A stretch of 64,000 nt of DNA from Duffyella gerundensis (GTDB taxonomy: Bacteria; Pseudomonadota; Gammaproteobacteria; Enterobacterales; Enterobacteriaceae). The notes beneath the pieces are model-generated. The model was not told where the DNA came from, did not search any database, and saw only the letters and a list, made by a program, of their open reading frames with translations. Positions 51,590 through 64,000 of the stretch are shown piece after piece (position 1 is the stretch's first letter; each line of letters opens with the position of its first letter). Location of the stretch: NCBI RefSeq assembly GCF_001517405.1, contig NZ_LN907827.1, positions 2,424,587 to 2,488,586 of the forward strand, given 5' to 3'. A program made the translations under genes and the position numbers.

Positions 51590-52414
51590 TTAACCCAGTG
51601 GCATCACCGTTGGATCGCTGTAACTGTACTCAAACCCCAGCTCGTGACAAATTTTTCCGCCGTCGATCACTTTGCCTGGCTCACCCGGATCGGCGACAAA
51701 GGTGGGCGCGGTCAACCCCAGCTGTTTTGCCACTGTCGGATAAAACTGGTTGCGTGCCGGATGCTGAGGCGCGCAGAGGTTATAAACGTGCCCGCCTTTT
51801 GGGGTTTGCAGCAGCAGGATGATGGCATTGATCACATCATCAAGGTGCACCAGATTGACCCCCTGCCCGCCATCCTGCAGATCGGTTTTGCCTGCAAGAA
51901 AGCGGCCCGGATGACGATTGGGCCCCACCAGCCCCGCCAGACGTAGAATATCCACTGAGGTATTTGGCAAACCGTGCAGCCAGTTTTCCAGCTCCACCAA
52001 CGTTTTGCCCGCTACGGTTTCCGGCACCAGCTCGCTGCTTTCTTTCATCACGCCCGCACCTTTGCCATAAACCGAGGTTGAGCTGGTGAACAGGATACGC
52101 GGCACGTTGTAAGCCAGCGCGCTATCGACGATGTTCTGCACCGCCTGCATATATTTCTCCCCGCCTTCCACCGTGCGGCTGGCGGGCAGCGTCACAATCA
52201 GAACATCCACTTTAAGCAGTGATTCGAGCTCATCGGCATCGCACACAATTTCAGGTGTCAGTTCCAACTGGCAGGCATCAATGCCACAGCGGCGCGCGGC
52301 ATCCACACCGTCGGGCGTGGTTTTGGTGCCGCTAACCTGCCAGCCACGCGCGGCCAGCGCTATGGCTAACGGCATGCCCAGCCAACCCAGGCCAACAATC
52401 GCTACCTTTTTCAT
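51590..52414 (-). CDS. yeeZ: NAD(P)-binding SDR-like protein YeeZ
   Basis: The 274-aa protein has an N-terminal Rossmann motif 'VAIVGLGWLGMPLAIALAARG' in pieces, the extended-SDR active site pattern 'FTSSTSVYG' and 'LRLAGLVGPNRHPGRFLAG' in pieces. The family is annotated as an epimerase-like protein of unknown substrate. It sits directly before hisL, as in E. coli. Its stop is 1 bp from the puuB stop on the opposite strand. Confidence 0.9.
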   Translation of the reverse strand: MKKVAIVGLGWLGMPLAIALAARGWQVSGTKTTPDGVDAARRCGIDACQLELTPEIVCDADELESLLKVDVLIVTLPASRTVEGGEKYMQAVQNIVDSALAYNVPRILFTSSTSVYGKGAGVMKESSELVPETVAGKTLVELENWLHGLPNTSVDILRLAGLVGPNRHPGRFLAGKTDLQDGGQGVNLVHLDDVINAIILLLQTPKGGHVYNLCAPQHPARNQFYPTVAKQLGLTAPTFVADPGEPGKVIDGGKICHELGFEYSYSDPTVMPLG

Positions 52415-52516
52415 CCTTTATTCCTCTTTAAGACGGTTCTTGGCTTAAGCTACGTCAGCCCGCCGTGGCTGACAATGGCTGATTGTTTCCATCCGGTAAC
52501 ATGCTGAAAAAAAGGG

Positions 52517-52545
52517 TTGCCTTCGTTGGCTAATCTGGTTAGGTT
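52517..52545 (+). promoter_or_regulatory. his operon promoter
   Basis: TTGCCT (52517-52522) and TAGGTT (52540-52545) are 17 bp apart. Position and sequence resemble the E. coli hisG primary promoter (TTGCTT / TAGGTT), 40 bp before the leader peptide. Confidence 0.8.
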
Positions 52546-52584
52546 AATTGGCAGACTAATGAATAGACATTCACACGGATTTAT

Positions 52585-52632
52585 ATGACCAGCGTACAGT
52601 TCACCCACCATCATCACCATCACCCTGACTAG
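52585..52632 (+). CDS. hisL: his operon leader peptide
   Basis: The 15-aa peptide MTSVQFTHHHHHHPD has six consecutive His codons. It is the attenuation leader: low charged tRNA-His stalls the ribosome on the His run and prevents formation of the downstream terminator. E. coli has seven His codons in the same context. Confidence 0.97.
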   Translation: MTSVQFTHHHHHHPD

Positions 52633-52698
52633 TCTTTCAGGCGATGAGTGCTGGAAGACGTTTAGGATCTTCCAGTGGCGCGAACAACGCAAAGAGAG

Positions 52699-52730
52699 CC
52701 CCCGGAAGATTATCTTCCGGGGGTTTTTTT
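52699..52730 (+). terminator. his attenuator terminator
   Basis: The perfect 11-bp stem cccccggaaga/tcttccggggg with a TTA loop is followed by seven T, 66 bp after the leader stop and before hisG. Confidence 0.95.
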
Positions 52731-52787
52731 ATGGGCTGACGTAAAACATCCGCCAGCCATCAACAGGATTTTATGAGGACAGGACCG

Positions 52788-53687
52788 ATGTTAGATAACA
52801 CCCGTTTACGCATAGCTATGCAGAAATCTGGCCGTTTAAGCGATGAATCACGCGAATTGCTGACGCGCTGCGGCATCAAAATCAATCTGCAGGAGCAGCG
52901 TTTGATCGCCTTCGCTGAGAACATGCCTATCGATATCCTGCGCGTGCGCGATGACGATATTCCAGGTCTGGTGATGGACGGTGTGGTTGACCTCGGCATT
53001 ATTGGCGAAAACGTACTCGAAGAAGAGTTGCTGGACCGTCGTGCTCAGGGCGATGATCCGCGTTACTTTACCCTGCGCCGCCTTGATTTCGGCGGCTGCC
53101 GTCTGTCGCTGGCGATGCCGGTTGATGAAGAGTACACCGGCCCGCAGTGTCTGGAAAACGCCCGCATCGCGACCTCCTATCCCCACATCCTGAAGCAATA
53201 TCTGGACAAGAAAGGCATTCCTTTTAAATCCTGCCTGCTGAACGGTTCGGTTGAGGTGGCACCGCGTGCCGGTCTGGCCGATGCCATTTGCGATCTGGTC
53301 TCTACCGGCGCCACGCTGGAAGCCAATGGCCTGCGCGAAGTCGATGTTATTTATCGTTCCAAAGCGGTGCTGATTCAGCGTGACGGCGAAATGTCCGCCG
53401 CCAAGCAGGAGCTGATCGACAAGCTGATGACGCGCATTCAGGGCGTCATCAAAGCGCGCGAATCAAAATACATCATGCTGCACGCGCCAAGCGATCGTCT
53501 GGAAGAGGTGATTGGTCTGCTGCCGGGCGCTGAACGTCCAACCGTGCTGCCGCTGGCGGGCGACAAGAGCCGCGTGGCGATGCACATGGTCAGCAGCGAA
53601 ACGCTGTTCTGGGAAACCATGGAAAAACTGAAGGCGCTGGGTGCCAGCTCCATTCTGGTATTGCCAATTGAGAAGATGATGGAGTAA
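52788..53687 (+). CDS. hisG: ATP phosphoribosyltransferase
   Basis: The protein is 299 aa, equal to E. coli HisG. ATG 52788 was chosen over 52773 to match the family start '[16 protein letters not shown]'. It contains '[19 protein letters not shown]', '[20 protein letters not shown]' in pieces, and the long-form C-terminal regulatory domain that binds histidine. It catalyses the first committed step, ATP plus PRPP to phosphoribosyl-ATP. First structural gene after the attenuator. Confidence 0.97.
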   Translation: MLDNTRLRIAMQKSGRLSDESRELLTRCGIKINLQEQRLIAFAENMPIDILRVRDDDIPGLVMDGVVDLGIIGENVLEEELLDRRAQGDDPRYFTLRRLDFGGCRLSLAMPVDEEYTGPQCLENARIATSYPHILKQYLDKKGIPFKSCLLNGSVEVAPRAGLADAICDLVSTGATLEANGLREVDVIYRSKAVLIQRDGEMSAAKQELIDKLMTRIQGVIKARESKYIMLHAPSDRLEEVIGLLPGAERPTVLPLAGDKSRVAMHMVSSETLFWETMEKLKALGASSILVLPIEKMME

Positions 53688-53691
53688 GACG

Positions 53692-54999
53692 ATGAGCGCA
53701 TTCAATACCCTTATTGACTGGAATCAGTGCAGTGACGAGCAACAGCAACGTCTGCTGATGCGCCCGGCGATTTCTGCGTCTGATGCCATTACGCAGACGG
53801 TGCGCACCATCCTTGACAAGGTGAAAGCGGAAGGCGACGACGCCCTGCGTTATTACAGCGCCACCTTCGATAAAACTCAGGTCGATGCGTTGCGCGTGTC
53901 GCAGGCGGAGATCGACGCGGCGTCCGCGCGCCTTGATGACAAGGTCAAACAGGCGATGGCGATCGCCGTACGCAATATCGAGACCTTTCACGTCGCCCAG
54001 CAGCTGCCGGCTGTGGATATCGAAACGCAGCCTGGCGTGCGCTGCCAGCAGGTAACGCGCCCGGTGCGCTCGGTTGGCCTTTATATTCCTGGCGGCTCTG
54101 CGCCGCTATTTTCTACCGTATTAATGTTGGCGACGCCTGCCCGCATCGCCGGTTGTGGTCGCGTGGTGCTCTGTTCCCCGCCGCCAGTGGCTGATGAAAT
54201 TCTGTATGCGGCACAGCTGTGTGGCGTCCAGGAAGTGTTTCAGGTTGGCGGCGCGCAGGCGATTGCTGCGCTGGCACTGGGTACCGAATCGGTGCCTAAA
54301 GTGGATAAGATCTTTGGCCCGGGTAACGCCTGGGTAACCGAAGCCAAGCGCCAGGTGAGCCAGCGTCTGGATGGCGCGGCGATCGATATGCCTGCGGGTC
54401 CATCTGAAGTGCTGGTGATTGCCGATGCTGAAGCCACACCCGATTTTGTCGCCTCCGATCTGCTTTCACAGGCGGAACACGGTCCCGATTCACAGGTGAT
54501 TCTTCTCACGCCATCTGCCGAGCTGGCGACGGCGGTAGCTGAAGCAGTAGAGCGCCAGCTGGCGCAACTGCCGCGTGCGGAAACCGCCCGTAAGGCGCTG
54601 GAGAGCAGCCGCCTGATTGTGGCCCGCGATCTGGCGCAGTGCATAGAGATATCCAATCGCTACGGCCCTGAGCACCTGATCATCCAGACGCGCCAGGCGC
54701 GTGACTGGGTGGAGAGCATCACCAGCGCTGGTTCAGTGTTTCTCGGCGACTGGTCGCCCGAATCGGCAGGCGACTACGCCTCCGGCACCAACCACGTGCT
54801 GCCAACTTACGGTTATACCGCCACCTGCTCGAGCCTTGGCCTGGCCGATTTCCAGAAGCGTATGACGGTGCAGGAGCTGACGCCGCAGGGCTTTTTGCAG
54901 CTGGCGCCGACGATTGAAACCCTGGCTGCTGCCGAGCAGCTGATTGCCCACAAAAATGCCGTTACGCTGCGCGTTGCCGCCCTTAAGGAGAAAGCATGA
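53692..54999 (+). CDS. hisD: Histidinol dehydrogenase
   Basis: The 435-aa protein has '[19 protein letters not shown]', '[20 protein letters not shown]' in pieces, '[14 protein letters not shown]' and '[12 protein letters not shown]'. The zinc-site residues are in '[12 protein letters not shown]' and '[10 protein letters not shown]'. It oxidises L-histidinol to L-histidine in two NAD-dependent steps. Its stop overlaps the usual hisC ATG (ATGA, 54996-54999). Confidence 0.97.
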   Translation: MSAFNTLIDWNQCSDEQQQRLLMRPAISASDAITQTVRTILDKVKAEGDDALRYYSATFDKTQVDALRVSQAEIDAASARLDDKVKQAMAIAVRNIETFHVAQQLPAVDIETQPGVRCQQVTRPVRSVGLYIPGGSAPLFSTVLMLATPARIAGCGRVVLCSPPPVADEILYAAQLCGVQEVFQVGGAQAIAALALGTESVPKVDKIFGPGNAWVTEAKRQVSQRLDGAAIDMPAGPSEVLVIADAEATPDFVASDLLSQAEHGPDSQVILLTPSAELATAVAEAVERQLAQLPRAETARKALESSRLIVARDLAQCIEISNRYGPEHLIIQTRQARDWVESITSAGSVFLGDWSPESAGDYASGTNHVLPTYGYTATCSSLGLADFQKRMTVQELTPQGFLQLAPTIETLAAAEQLIAHKNAVTLRVAALKEKA

Positions 55000-59221
<4,222 letters not shown>

Positions 59222-59228
<7 letters not shown>

Positions 59229-59833
59229 CAGCAGAACAACTGGCCCAACTGGATTGGGTGAAAACCGACGGCATGATGCCGGTCATTGTGCAGCACAGCG
59301 TCTCTGGCGAAGTGTTGATGCATGGCTACATGAATCAGCAGGCGTTAACGCACACGCTGAACGAAGGCAAAGTGACCTTCTGGTCACGCACCAAACAGCG
59401 ACTGTGGACCAAAGGCGAAACCTCTGGCCATTTCCTCAACGTGGTAAGCATTACGCCCGATTGCGATAACGACACGCTGCTGGTGCTGGCTAATCCGCTT
59501 GGCCCAACCTGTCATAAAGGTACGTCCAGTTGCTTCGCACCGGCAGCGGCCGACTGGACTTTCCTCTATCAACTGGAAGAGCTGCTGGCATCGCGTAAAA
59601 GCGCCGATCCTGAAAGCTCTTATACCGCCAAACTCTATGCCAGCGGCACCAAGCGCATCGCGCAGAAAGTGGGTGAGGAAGGCGTCGAGACCGCACTGGC
59701 GGCCACGGTTAACGATCGCCATGAGCTGACCAATGAGGCGTCCGATCTGATCTATCATCTGCTGGTGCTGCTGCAGGACCAGGATTTAAATCTCAGCACT
59801 ATTATTGAGAACCTGCGCCAGCGTCATAAATAA
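59222..59833 (+). CDS. hisI: Bifunctional phosphoribosyl-AMP cyclohydrolase / phosphoribosyl-ATP pyrophosphatase
   Basis: The 203-aa protein (HisIE) starts at GTG 59222 inside the hisF end. The N-domain has '[18 protein letters not shown]', '[18 protein letters not shown]' and cysteines in 'PDCDND' and '[12 protein letters not shown]'. The C-domain has '[14 protein letters not shown]' and '[14 protein letters not shown]'. It performs steps two and three of the pathway and is the last gene of the operon. Confidence 0.97.
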
Positions 59834-59848
59834 TTACCTTTGATTGCC

Positions 59849-59876
59849 ACCCGCGCAGGTTCTCTCCTGAGCGGGT
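59849..59876 (+). terminator. Probable his operon terminator
   Basis: The hairpin acccgc-g-cagg...cctg-a-gcgggt lies 16 bp after hisI and is followed by the weak T-rich tail tattcc. Confidence 0.65.
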
Positions 59877-59914
59877 TATTCCCCTTCCCCGCCCTATCTT
59901 TGCCGGAGCCCACA

Positions 59915-60394
59915 ATGACGACCACCCATGAAAAACTGCTTGCCCTGCTCGACCAGCATCAGGCGCGTTACACACTAATGGAGCATGCGCCAACCGGTAA
60001 ATGTGAAGAGGTCGCCGCCATTCGCGGCACCGCCATCGGCCAGGGCGCTAAAGCGCTGGTTTGCCACGTCAAAGGCAACGGTATTCGTCAGCATGTGCTG
60101 GCGGTATTACCCGCCGACCAGCAGGCCGATTTAACACGCGTCGCTTCAGCGGCGGGTGGTACGCGCGCCTCGCTCGCCAGCCCGGCAGAAGTCGACAAGC
60201 TAACCGGCTGCGTATTTGGTGCCATTCCGCCGTTTAGCTTTCATCCTTATTTACGCCTGTTGGTTGACCCGCTGCTGTTTGAGCGATTTGACGAGATAGC
60301 TTTTAATGCGGGTTTGTTGGAGAAATCGGTAATCCTTAACACCGATGATTACCGCGCACTGTGCAAGGCTAAAATCCTGAATATCATCCAGTAA
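59915..60394 (+). CDS. yeaK: YbaK/YeaK-family mischarged aminoacyl-tRNA deacylase
   Basis: The 159-aa protein resembles E. coli YeaK throughout: 'GTAIGQGAKALVCHVKGNG', 'VLPADQQADL', 'RASLASPAEVDKLTGCVFG', 'IPPFSFHP' and 'LFERFDEIAFNAGLL'. Members hydrolyse wrongly charged tRNAs (Ser- and Ala-type errors) in the cytoplasm. ATG 59915 follows a CGGAG site. It lies alone after the his terminator. Confidence 0.85.
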   Translation: MTTTHEKLLALLDQHQARYTLMEHAPTGKCEEVAAIRGTAIGQGAKALVCHVKGNGIRQHVLAVLPADQQADLTRVASAAGGTRASLASPAEVDKLTGCVFGAIPPFSFHPYLRLLVDPLLFERFDEIAFNAGLLEKSVILNTDDYRALCKAKILNIIQ

Positions 60395-60462
60395 CTTCCA
60401 TCACTATCGGTCAACATTACTCTGCGTGCCCCCCCTCATCACGATATAAGAAGACCTTTACT

Positions 60463-61375
60463 ATGCAAATGAACCGCTTTACTGCCCGTCAGGATCAGAC
60501 GCTGGTGATGGCTGTAATGGCTGGCTGCGCCTTATGCCCTGATGCATATGGCCAGTCAGGTGGACCTGATGATTAACCAGCCCTGTTTGGAAAGCGGTGC
60601 GGCATCTCAACACCATGCCGCACGTCTGGCCTGATATCGAGCCACTCGCGCAATGGCTGGGCAGTGAGGTGCAGCTGCTGGCACAGACTTCTGGTGGTGA
60701 GCCGTTCAATGAAGCCTGCTATGAACCCTGGCTGACACTGGCCGAACGCTATGGCAAAGATTTTCCGATGCCGCGCGGCTTACTACCTGTTACCCTCGAA
60801 CTGCGTGGCGTGAGTGATATGTCGCCTGAACAGGCTGAGAAGGATGCGGACGCAATTATTACAGCGTTGCAGGAAGGCGCTTACATCGTTAAAGCTAACC
60901 AGCGGTATCGATAGAGGCGGCTGCGCCAGTAATTAGGGGCGATGAACTGGTGTCGTTGACTACCGGTGGCGAAGATGTGGTGGCAATTGGCAAAAGCGGT
61001 ACCGGCCTGAGCGCACCTAATGTGGTCGAAGCAGCCGATGAGCAGAGCATGATTAAAGAGCGTTATAGCGAAGGAACGGCCTCGTGCTCGCCTACCCTGG
61101 GAAATCCACCGACACCATTGGCTGACTGCGAATATATTCACTTTCATGTTACTGGTTTGAATCTGCATCGTAAACCGCTGGACGCCCGGATTTGTGCTGG
61201 CAAAGTGGCGGCGGAGATTGTCGATCCGGTGACCGATAAAATCACGCCGTTAGTGGCCGAGCACGGCGGCATTCTGTATGCAAGATACTGGGTACGGTTT
61301 GAAACAATGGGCATGCTGGTGTTGAGGCTGGCGGGTGAAAGAGCGATCCGGAGCGGGAATTTATTGGTGATGTAA
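60463..61375 (+). pseudogene. Broken succinylglutamate desuccinylase/aspartoacylase-family gene
   Basis: Pieces of one protein occur in changing frames: 'ALMHMASQVDLMINQPCLES' near 60540-60600, 'LLPVTLELRGVSDMSPEQAE' around 60785-60845, and 'KVAAEIVDPVTDKITPLVAE' with 'ILYARYWVRFETMGMLVLRL' at 61200-61335. These resemble the C-terminal half of M14-type deacylases. Several frameshifts and stops lie between them (60575, 60625, 60912), and the zinc-binding N-terminal part is missing. It is decayed and should not yield an enzyme. The exact substrate of the ancestor is unknown. Confidence 0.65.
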
Positions 61376-61419
61376 TTATTAACACCACCAACTGGCGTAT
61401 CAATTCACAGTTATCGCTG

Positions 61420-61806
61420 CTAGCGCTTATTTTTAAAAACAAAAAGCGTCGATGTAGTGAAATTGACCGCCAGCCCGCATAGACTACCTATGGCGACAGC
61501 AACAACTGGGTAATTCGCAATCCATGAAGAGTTATAAACGGAAATACTGTAGGCGATATAGTTTATAGCACCACCAAAGAGCATAAAAAAAAGGTAATGG
61601 GCGAACTCTTTTTTCTTAGTTAATGACGACGACATCTGACGGAAAGTAAGTTGCCGATTTAAAACCCATGTAGCAACCACAGCCGCAAGAAATGAAATCA
61701 ATCTGGAAATATATAACCCAAGAAAATCTTTAAAAAGATAGAGAACCAGCGCATCGACTATGAAACCGGCAATACCGACAAGTGCAAAAATCATAAGTCT
61801 CTTCAT
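61420..61806 (-). CDS. GtrA-family membrane protein near the right edge
   Basis: The 128-aa protein has four membrane helices and the GtrA pattern: 'FALVGIAGFIVDALVLYLF', 'WVLNRQLTF' and 'AVNFTTSTLFVF'. It is distinct from the GtrA at 29544. Such proteins flip or help to use polyprenyl-linked sugars. It follows the 681-aa membrane protein on the minus strand after a 62-bp gap, so the two probably belong to one surface-polysaccharide modification operon. Confidence 0.85.
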   Translation of the reverse strand: MKRLMIFALVGIAGFIVDALVLYLFKDFLGLYISRLISFLAAVVATWVLNRQLTFRQMSSSLTKKKEFAHYLFFMLFGGAINYIAYSISVYNSSWIANYPVVAVAIGSLCGLAVNFTTSTLFVFKNKR

Positions 61807-61868
61807 ACGAGCATTAATACCAATTATAATATTTCAACCAGCTATAAAATAATAGCTGGCCATCTTAG

Positions 61869-63914
61869 TTAAAAGGAGATACTCAAAGGTTTTACACCCT
61901 GCTGATCTAGCCAGATTATACCTTCCTCAACCGGAACAATTTGTATACTGCTACCCCTACTCATCTTATCTGGTAATGTAATGGTGACATCAGTCTGACC
62001 ACCATTAGCAGCAACATAAGGCAGGGTAATGCGTAAAAAGTCCTGATTAACCATTACTCCTTCAGGGTTATATAACCTTACGCCAACATTTAATGGATAA
62101 AAAGTATTTTCCCCAAGGGCCCAATCACTCATATTAACAACCGTTACCAACAGAGTATGACCTGCGTCAGCGTTAACAGGGTTTAATAATGATTTAAGGC
62201 TTAATGATAAATTTCCTTTAATTTTTGCTGCTAAGCCTGGCTGGTGAGACCCAGAAAAATGGGACCATTCAAGCCTGTTTAAATCAAATTCGCATAGGCC
62301 TTGGCGAATTTCATGTGCATTAACATATTTCAGGACTCTGGGTATATAAGTGTTTAATGGATTTTTTGCAAAATCCCAATCCTTCGGATTAAAAGTTGAA
62401 AAGCCGTTAATAGTTCTCAGATGAAAAATCTCAGAAATTAACATCGCATCAACATTATGAGGATAAAGATCTAAATCAATACTTTTACTATTTATATCAA
62501 ATTCACCTTTACGCTGCCCTAAGACATAGAATGCTTTACATTGCTCAGGGGGCGCTGGCAAATTATTTAAAAATGCCAGGTTGGCTTTGCGATCGAAAGT
62601 GGCACTATGAGAGACATTTATTTGTTCAGCAATAAGCATCATCCCAATAAATAATGCTAGGGGTTTAGCAATACGGATTATTTTTCCTGAGATAAATAAT
62701 GTTGCTACCAGCGCTAATGGAAAAATCAGAAAAAGTGCATAACGAGAAGTTACTCTCATTCCTTTAGCACCCGGCACATATCGCCAAATGTACTCCCACA
62801 GGAAAAAATCGCCCTGCTTAATCATTACTATCAATGATAAAAGTATAGCGAGAACTAAACCAGAAATTAATTTCGGAGCAATATCTTTCTTTTTTATATA
62901 AAAGAGAGAAAATAAAGACGCAATAAAAATAAGTAGAATCAAAGGAGGAAAGCCTACTTTTAGCTCACCTACACGTTGTACGGAAATAAAATGATTTGAA
63001 AAAATAGCATCTGCAATTTTTCCAAATATCAGATTAGTTGAACCAGGATCTAAGAGGTTACCTATTTTTGGAGCATAATAGGTAACAGAATAAAGATTTT
63101 GTCCACCCGTTTCTTTTGCTTTAGGTAAATAAACGATAAGGAAAGGGATGATGGAGCTGATAAAGAAAAAAACAGGCACAAAAACCGAATAATAATCAAA
63201 TTTTGAGAAAACTAAATGCCGCAGGGATTTATTAAAAATAACTGAGGGCAAAAAGAACATTGCAAAAATTAACGAAAAAAGAAGATAGAACCAGGCCATA
63301 TAAAAAGTAGTTATCAGCCAAGCCGATAGAAAAACGGCTGAGCAACTACCGAAAAGAATTGCTTTTTTTCTTTCGCCTTTAGTAATTGCAGAAAAATATT
63401 TAAGAAGTAAAGCCGTCAGTAACGGGGCAAATGCAAGACTGAGCAATTGGGCATGGTGCATTTGCACAGTCAGGGAGTTGCTCAAGGTGAAAATCATGGA
63501 TCCAGCCAAAGCTGGGTAAAATCCCACTTTTAAAACAGTTCTTGCAAGATAGAAAAAAGATGAAAACCCAATGAATTTTATAGTTATGTTTACAAACTCA
63601 GACGCCAAAAATATATCTAGACCTAAAAGCTTATAAATCGCAAATATTAAACCAAAAATGAAATATCCATCATTATAGCCAAGTGTATCTATGTAGGGAT
63701 AAAAATAAGCCACCTGATTCCATTTGGCATGACCTGCAAAAACATTGTACCAATGATGTAGAATACTAGTTTCAATTATTCCATCGAACCGACTCCCAAT
63801 AACAAAGTCAAATCCTGTTGAGATTTGCGTATAAAAAATGACACCGAAAGTTAAGATAAATGCCAGAATGAACATCACTATTTTGACATTTTTATTCAAA
63901 GTTAATTTCATCAT
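61869..63914 (-). CDS. Large GT-C-type membrane glycosyltransferase-like protein
   Basis: The 681-aa protein has about 11-12 hydrophobic helices in the first 430 residues and a C-terminal periplasmic beta-rich domain (about 550-681). The first loop has 'IGSRFDGIIETSILHHWY' with an acidic residue where GT-C enzymes place the catalytic base. The later 'PGAKGMRVTSRYALFL' recalls YfhO-type proteins. It is strikingly AT-rich compared with the his operon. With the adjacent GtrA-like gene it probably adds a sugar to a surface glycan from a lipid carrier. No named orthologue is recognised. Confidence 0.7.
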   Translation of the reverse strand: MMKLTLNKNVKIVMFILAFILTFGVIFYTQISTGFDFVIGSRFDGIIETSILHHWYNVFAGHAKWNQVAYFYPYIDTLGYNDGYFIFGLIFAIYKLLGLDIFLASEFVNITIKFIGFSSFFYLARTVLKVGFYPALAGSMIFTLSNSLTVQMHHAQLLSLAFAPLLTALLLKYFSAITKGERKKAILFGSCSAVFLSAWLITTFYMAWFYLLFSLIFAMFFLPSVIFNKSLRHLVFSKFDYYSVFVPVFFFISSIIPFLIVYLPKAKETGGQNLYSVTYYAPKIGNLLDPGSTNLIFGKIADAIFSNHFISVQRVGELKVGFPPLILLIFIASLFSLFYIKKKDIAPKLISGLVLAILLSLIVMIKQGDFFLWEYIWRYVPGAKGMRVTSRYALFLIFPLALVATLFISGKIIRIAKPLALFIGMMLIAEQINVSHSATFDRKANLAFLNNLPAPPEQCKAFYVLGQRKGEFDINSKSIDLDLYPHNVDAMLISEIFHLRTINGFSTFNPKDWDFAKNPLNTYIPRVLKYVNAHEIRQGLCEFDLNRLEWSHFSGSHQPGLAAKIKGNLSLSLKSLLNPVNADAGHTLLVTVVNMSDWALGENTFYPLNVGVRLYNPEGVMVNQDFLRITLPYVAANGGQTDVTITLPDKMSRGSSIQIVPVEEGIIWLDQQGVKPLSISF

Positions 63915-63921
63915 GTTAAAA

Positions 63922-64000
63922 TTAAATACGTTTTACTGGAACGGAAAGATAAGAAAGACGTTTAAGTTCACGCCGACCTACAGTCACGCTTTCTAAAATT
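63922..64000 (-). CDS. C-terminal end of a gene running in from the right (partial)
   Basis: The minus strand is open from the window edge to TAA 63922, reading 'ILESVTVGRRELKRLSYLSV' and then 'PVKRI'. It ends 8 bp before the start of the 681-aa membrane protein and is probably the upstream gene of the same operon, perhaps a GT2 glycosyltransferase. Too little is visible to name it. Confidence 0.5.
   Translation of the reverse strand, partial: ILESVTVGRRELKRLSYLSVPVKRI

Noticed and set aside
52606..52623. His-codon run as an engineered His-tag
   Set aside because: It is the natural hisL leader followed by the attenuator hairpin and hisG.

Overview
The window looks like chromosomal DNA of an enterobacterium, most probably a plant- or environment-associated member of the Erwiniaceae (Pantoea/Erwinia-like). 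The gene order yeeX-yeeA-dacD-sbcB, then a PlaP-type permease, yeeZ and hisLGDCBHAFI, follows the Escherichia coli order closely. Most proteins are clear Enterobacterales orthologues, and two near-identical tRNA-Asn(GUU) genes are present. No database search was possible, so names rest on recognised family resemblance.

Layout. 213-376: tRNA-Asn with promoter and terminator. 440-620: a degenerate second copy of the 3' end of the RND pump gene. 676-6732: a sucrose-type sugar cluster (maa, glycoporin, cscA-like invertase, LacY-family permease, LacI-family repressor with two palindromic operators); together with the real RND gene end, the degenerate copy brackets this cluster. 6956-13394: a complete tripartite RND efflux system with a TetR repressor and two matching operators. 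13595-16560: a TetR regulator, an aldonolactone oxidase and a GT8 glycosyltransferase. 16577-19515: a Gfo/Idh/MocA dehydrogenase and a trypsin-like protease fused to a DRGH-type nuclease. 19645-19808: the second tRNA-Asn. 19891-21923: a ketopantoate-reductase-like gene and a LacI orthologue. 21962-28903: yeeX, yeeA, dacD, a Fur-box FepA-type receptor and two tandem DUF421 membrane proteins with zinc-ribbon ends.

29142-36682 is a decayed integrative element (prophage remnant) inserted in the 5' end of sbcB. A 25-bp direct repeat marks both ends. The element carries gtrABC (O-antigen glucosylation), small unknown genes, several frameshifted phage genes, an AlpA-like protein and a frameshifted tyrosine integrase. 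It also supplies a replacement start for sbcB (TTG 36637), so exonuclease I remains intact.

38100-44111: an L-threonate/D-erythronate catabolic operon (ltnD-otnK-otnC-otnI-gntP) with a divergent DeoR regulator. 44158-51588: putrescine import and degradation (plaP, puuE, puuA, puuD, puuR, puuB; no puuC), with a coupled upstream small ORF ahead of plaP. 51590-59833: yeeZ and the histidine operon with leader and attenuator. The usual hisC start codon is out of frame with the rest of hisC. 59915-64000: a YeaK-like deacylase, a broken aspartoacylase-family gene, and a GtrA/GT-C membrane pair running in from the right edge, probably part of a cell-surface polysaccharide region.

The most interesting items are the protease-nuclease fusion (17812-19515), the sbcB-targeting element with its replacement start, the lactone oxidase/GT8 pair, the hisC 5' frameshift and the plaP upstream ORF.
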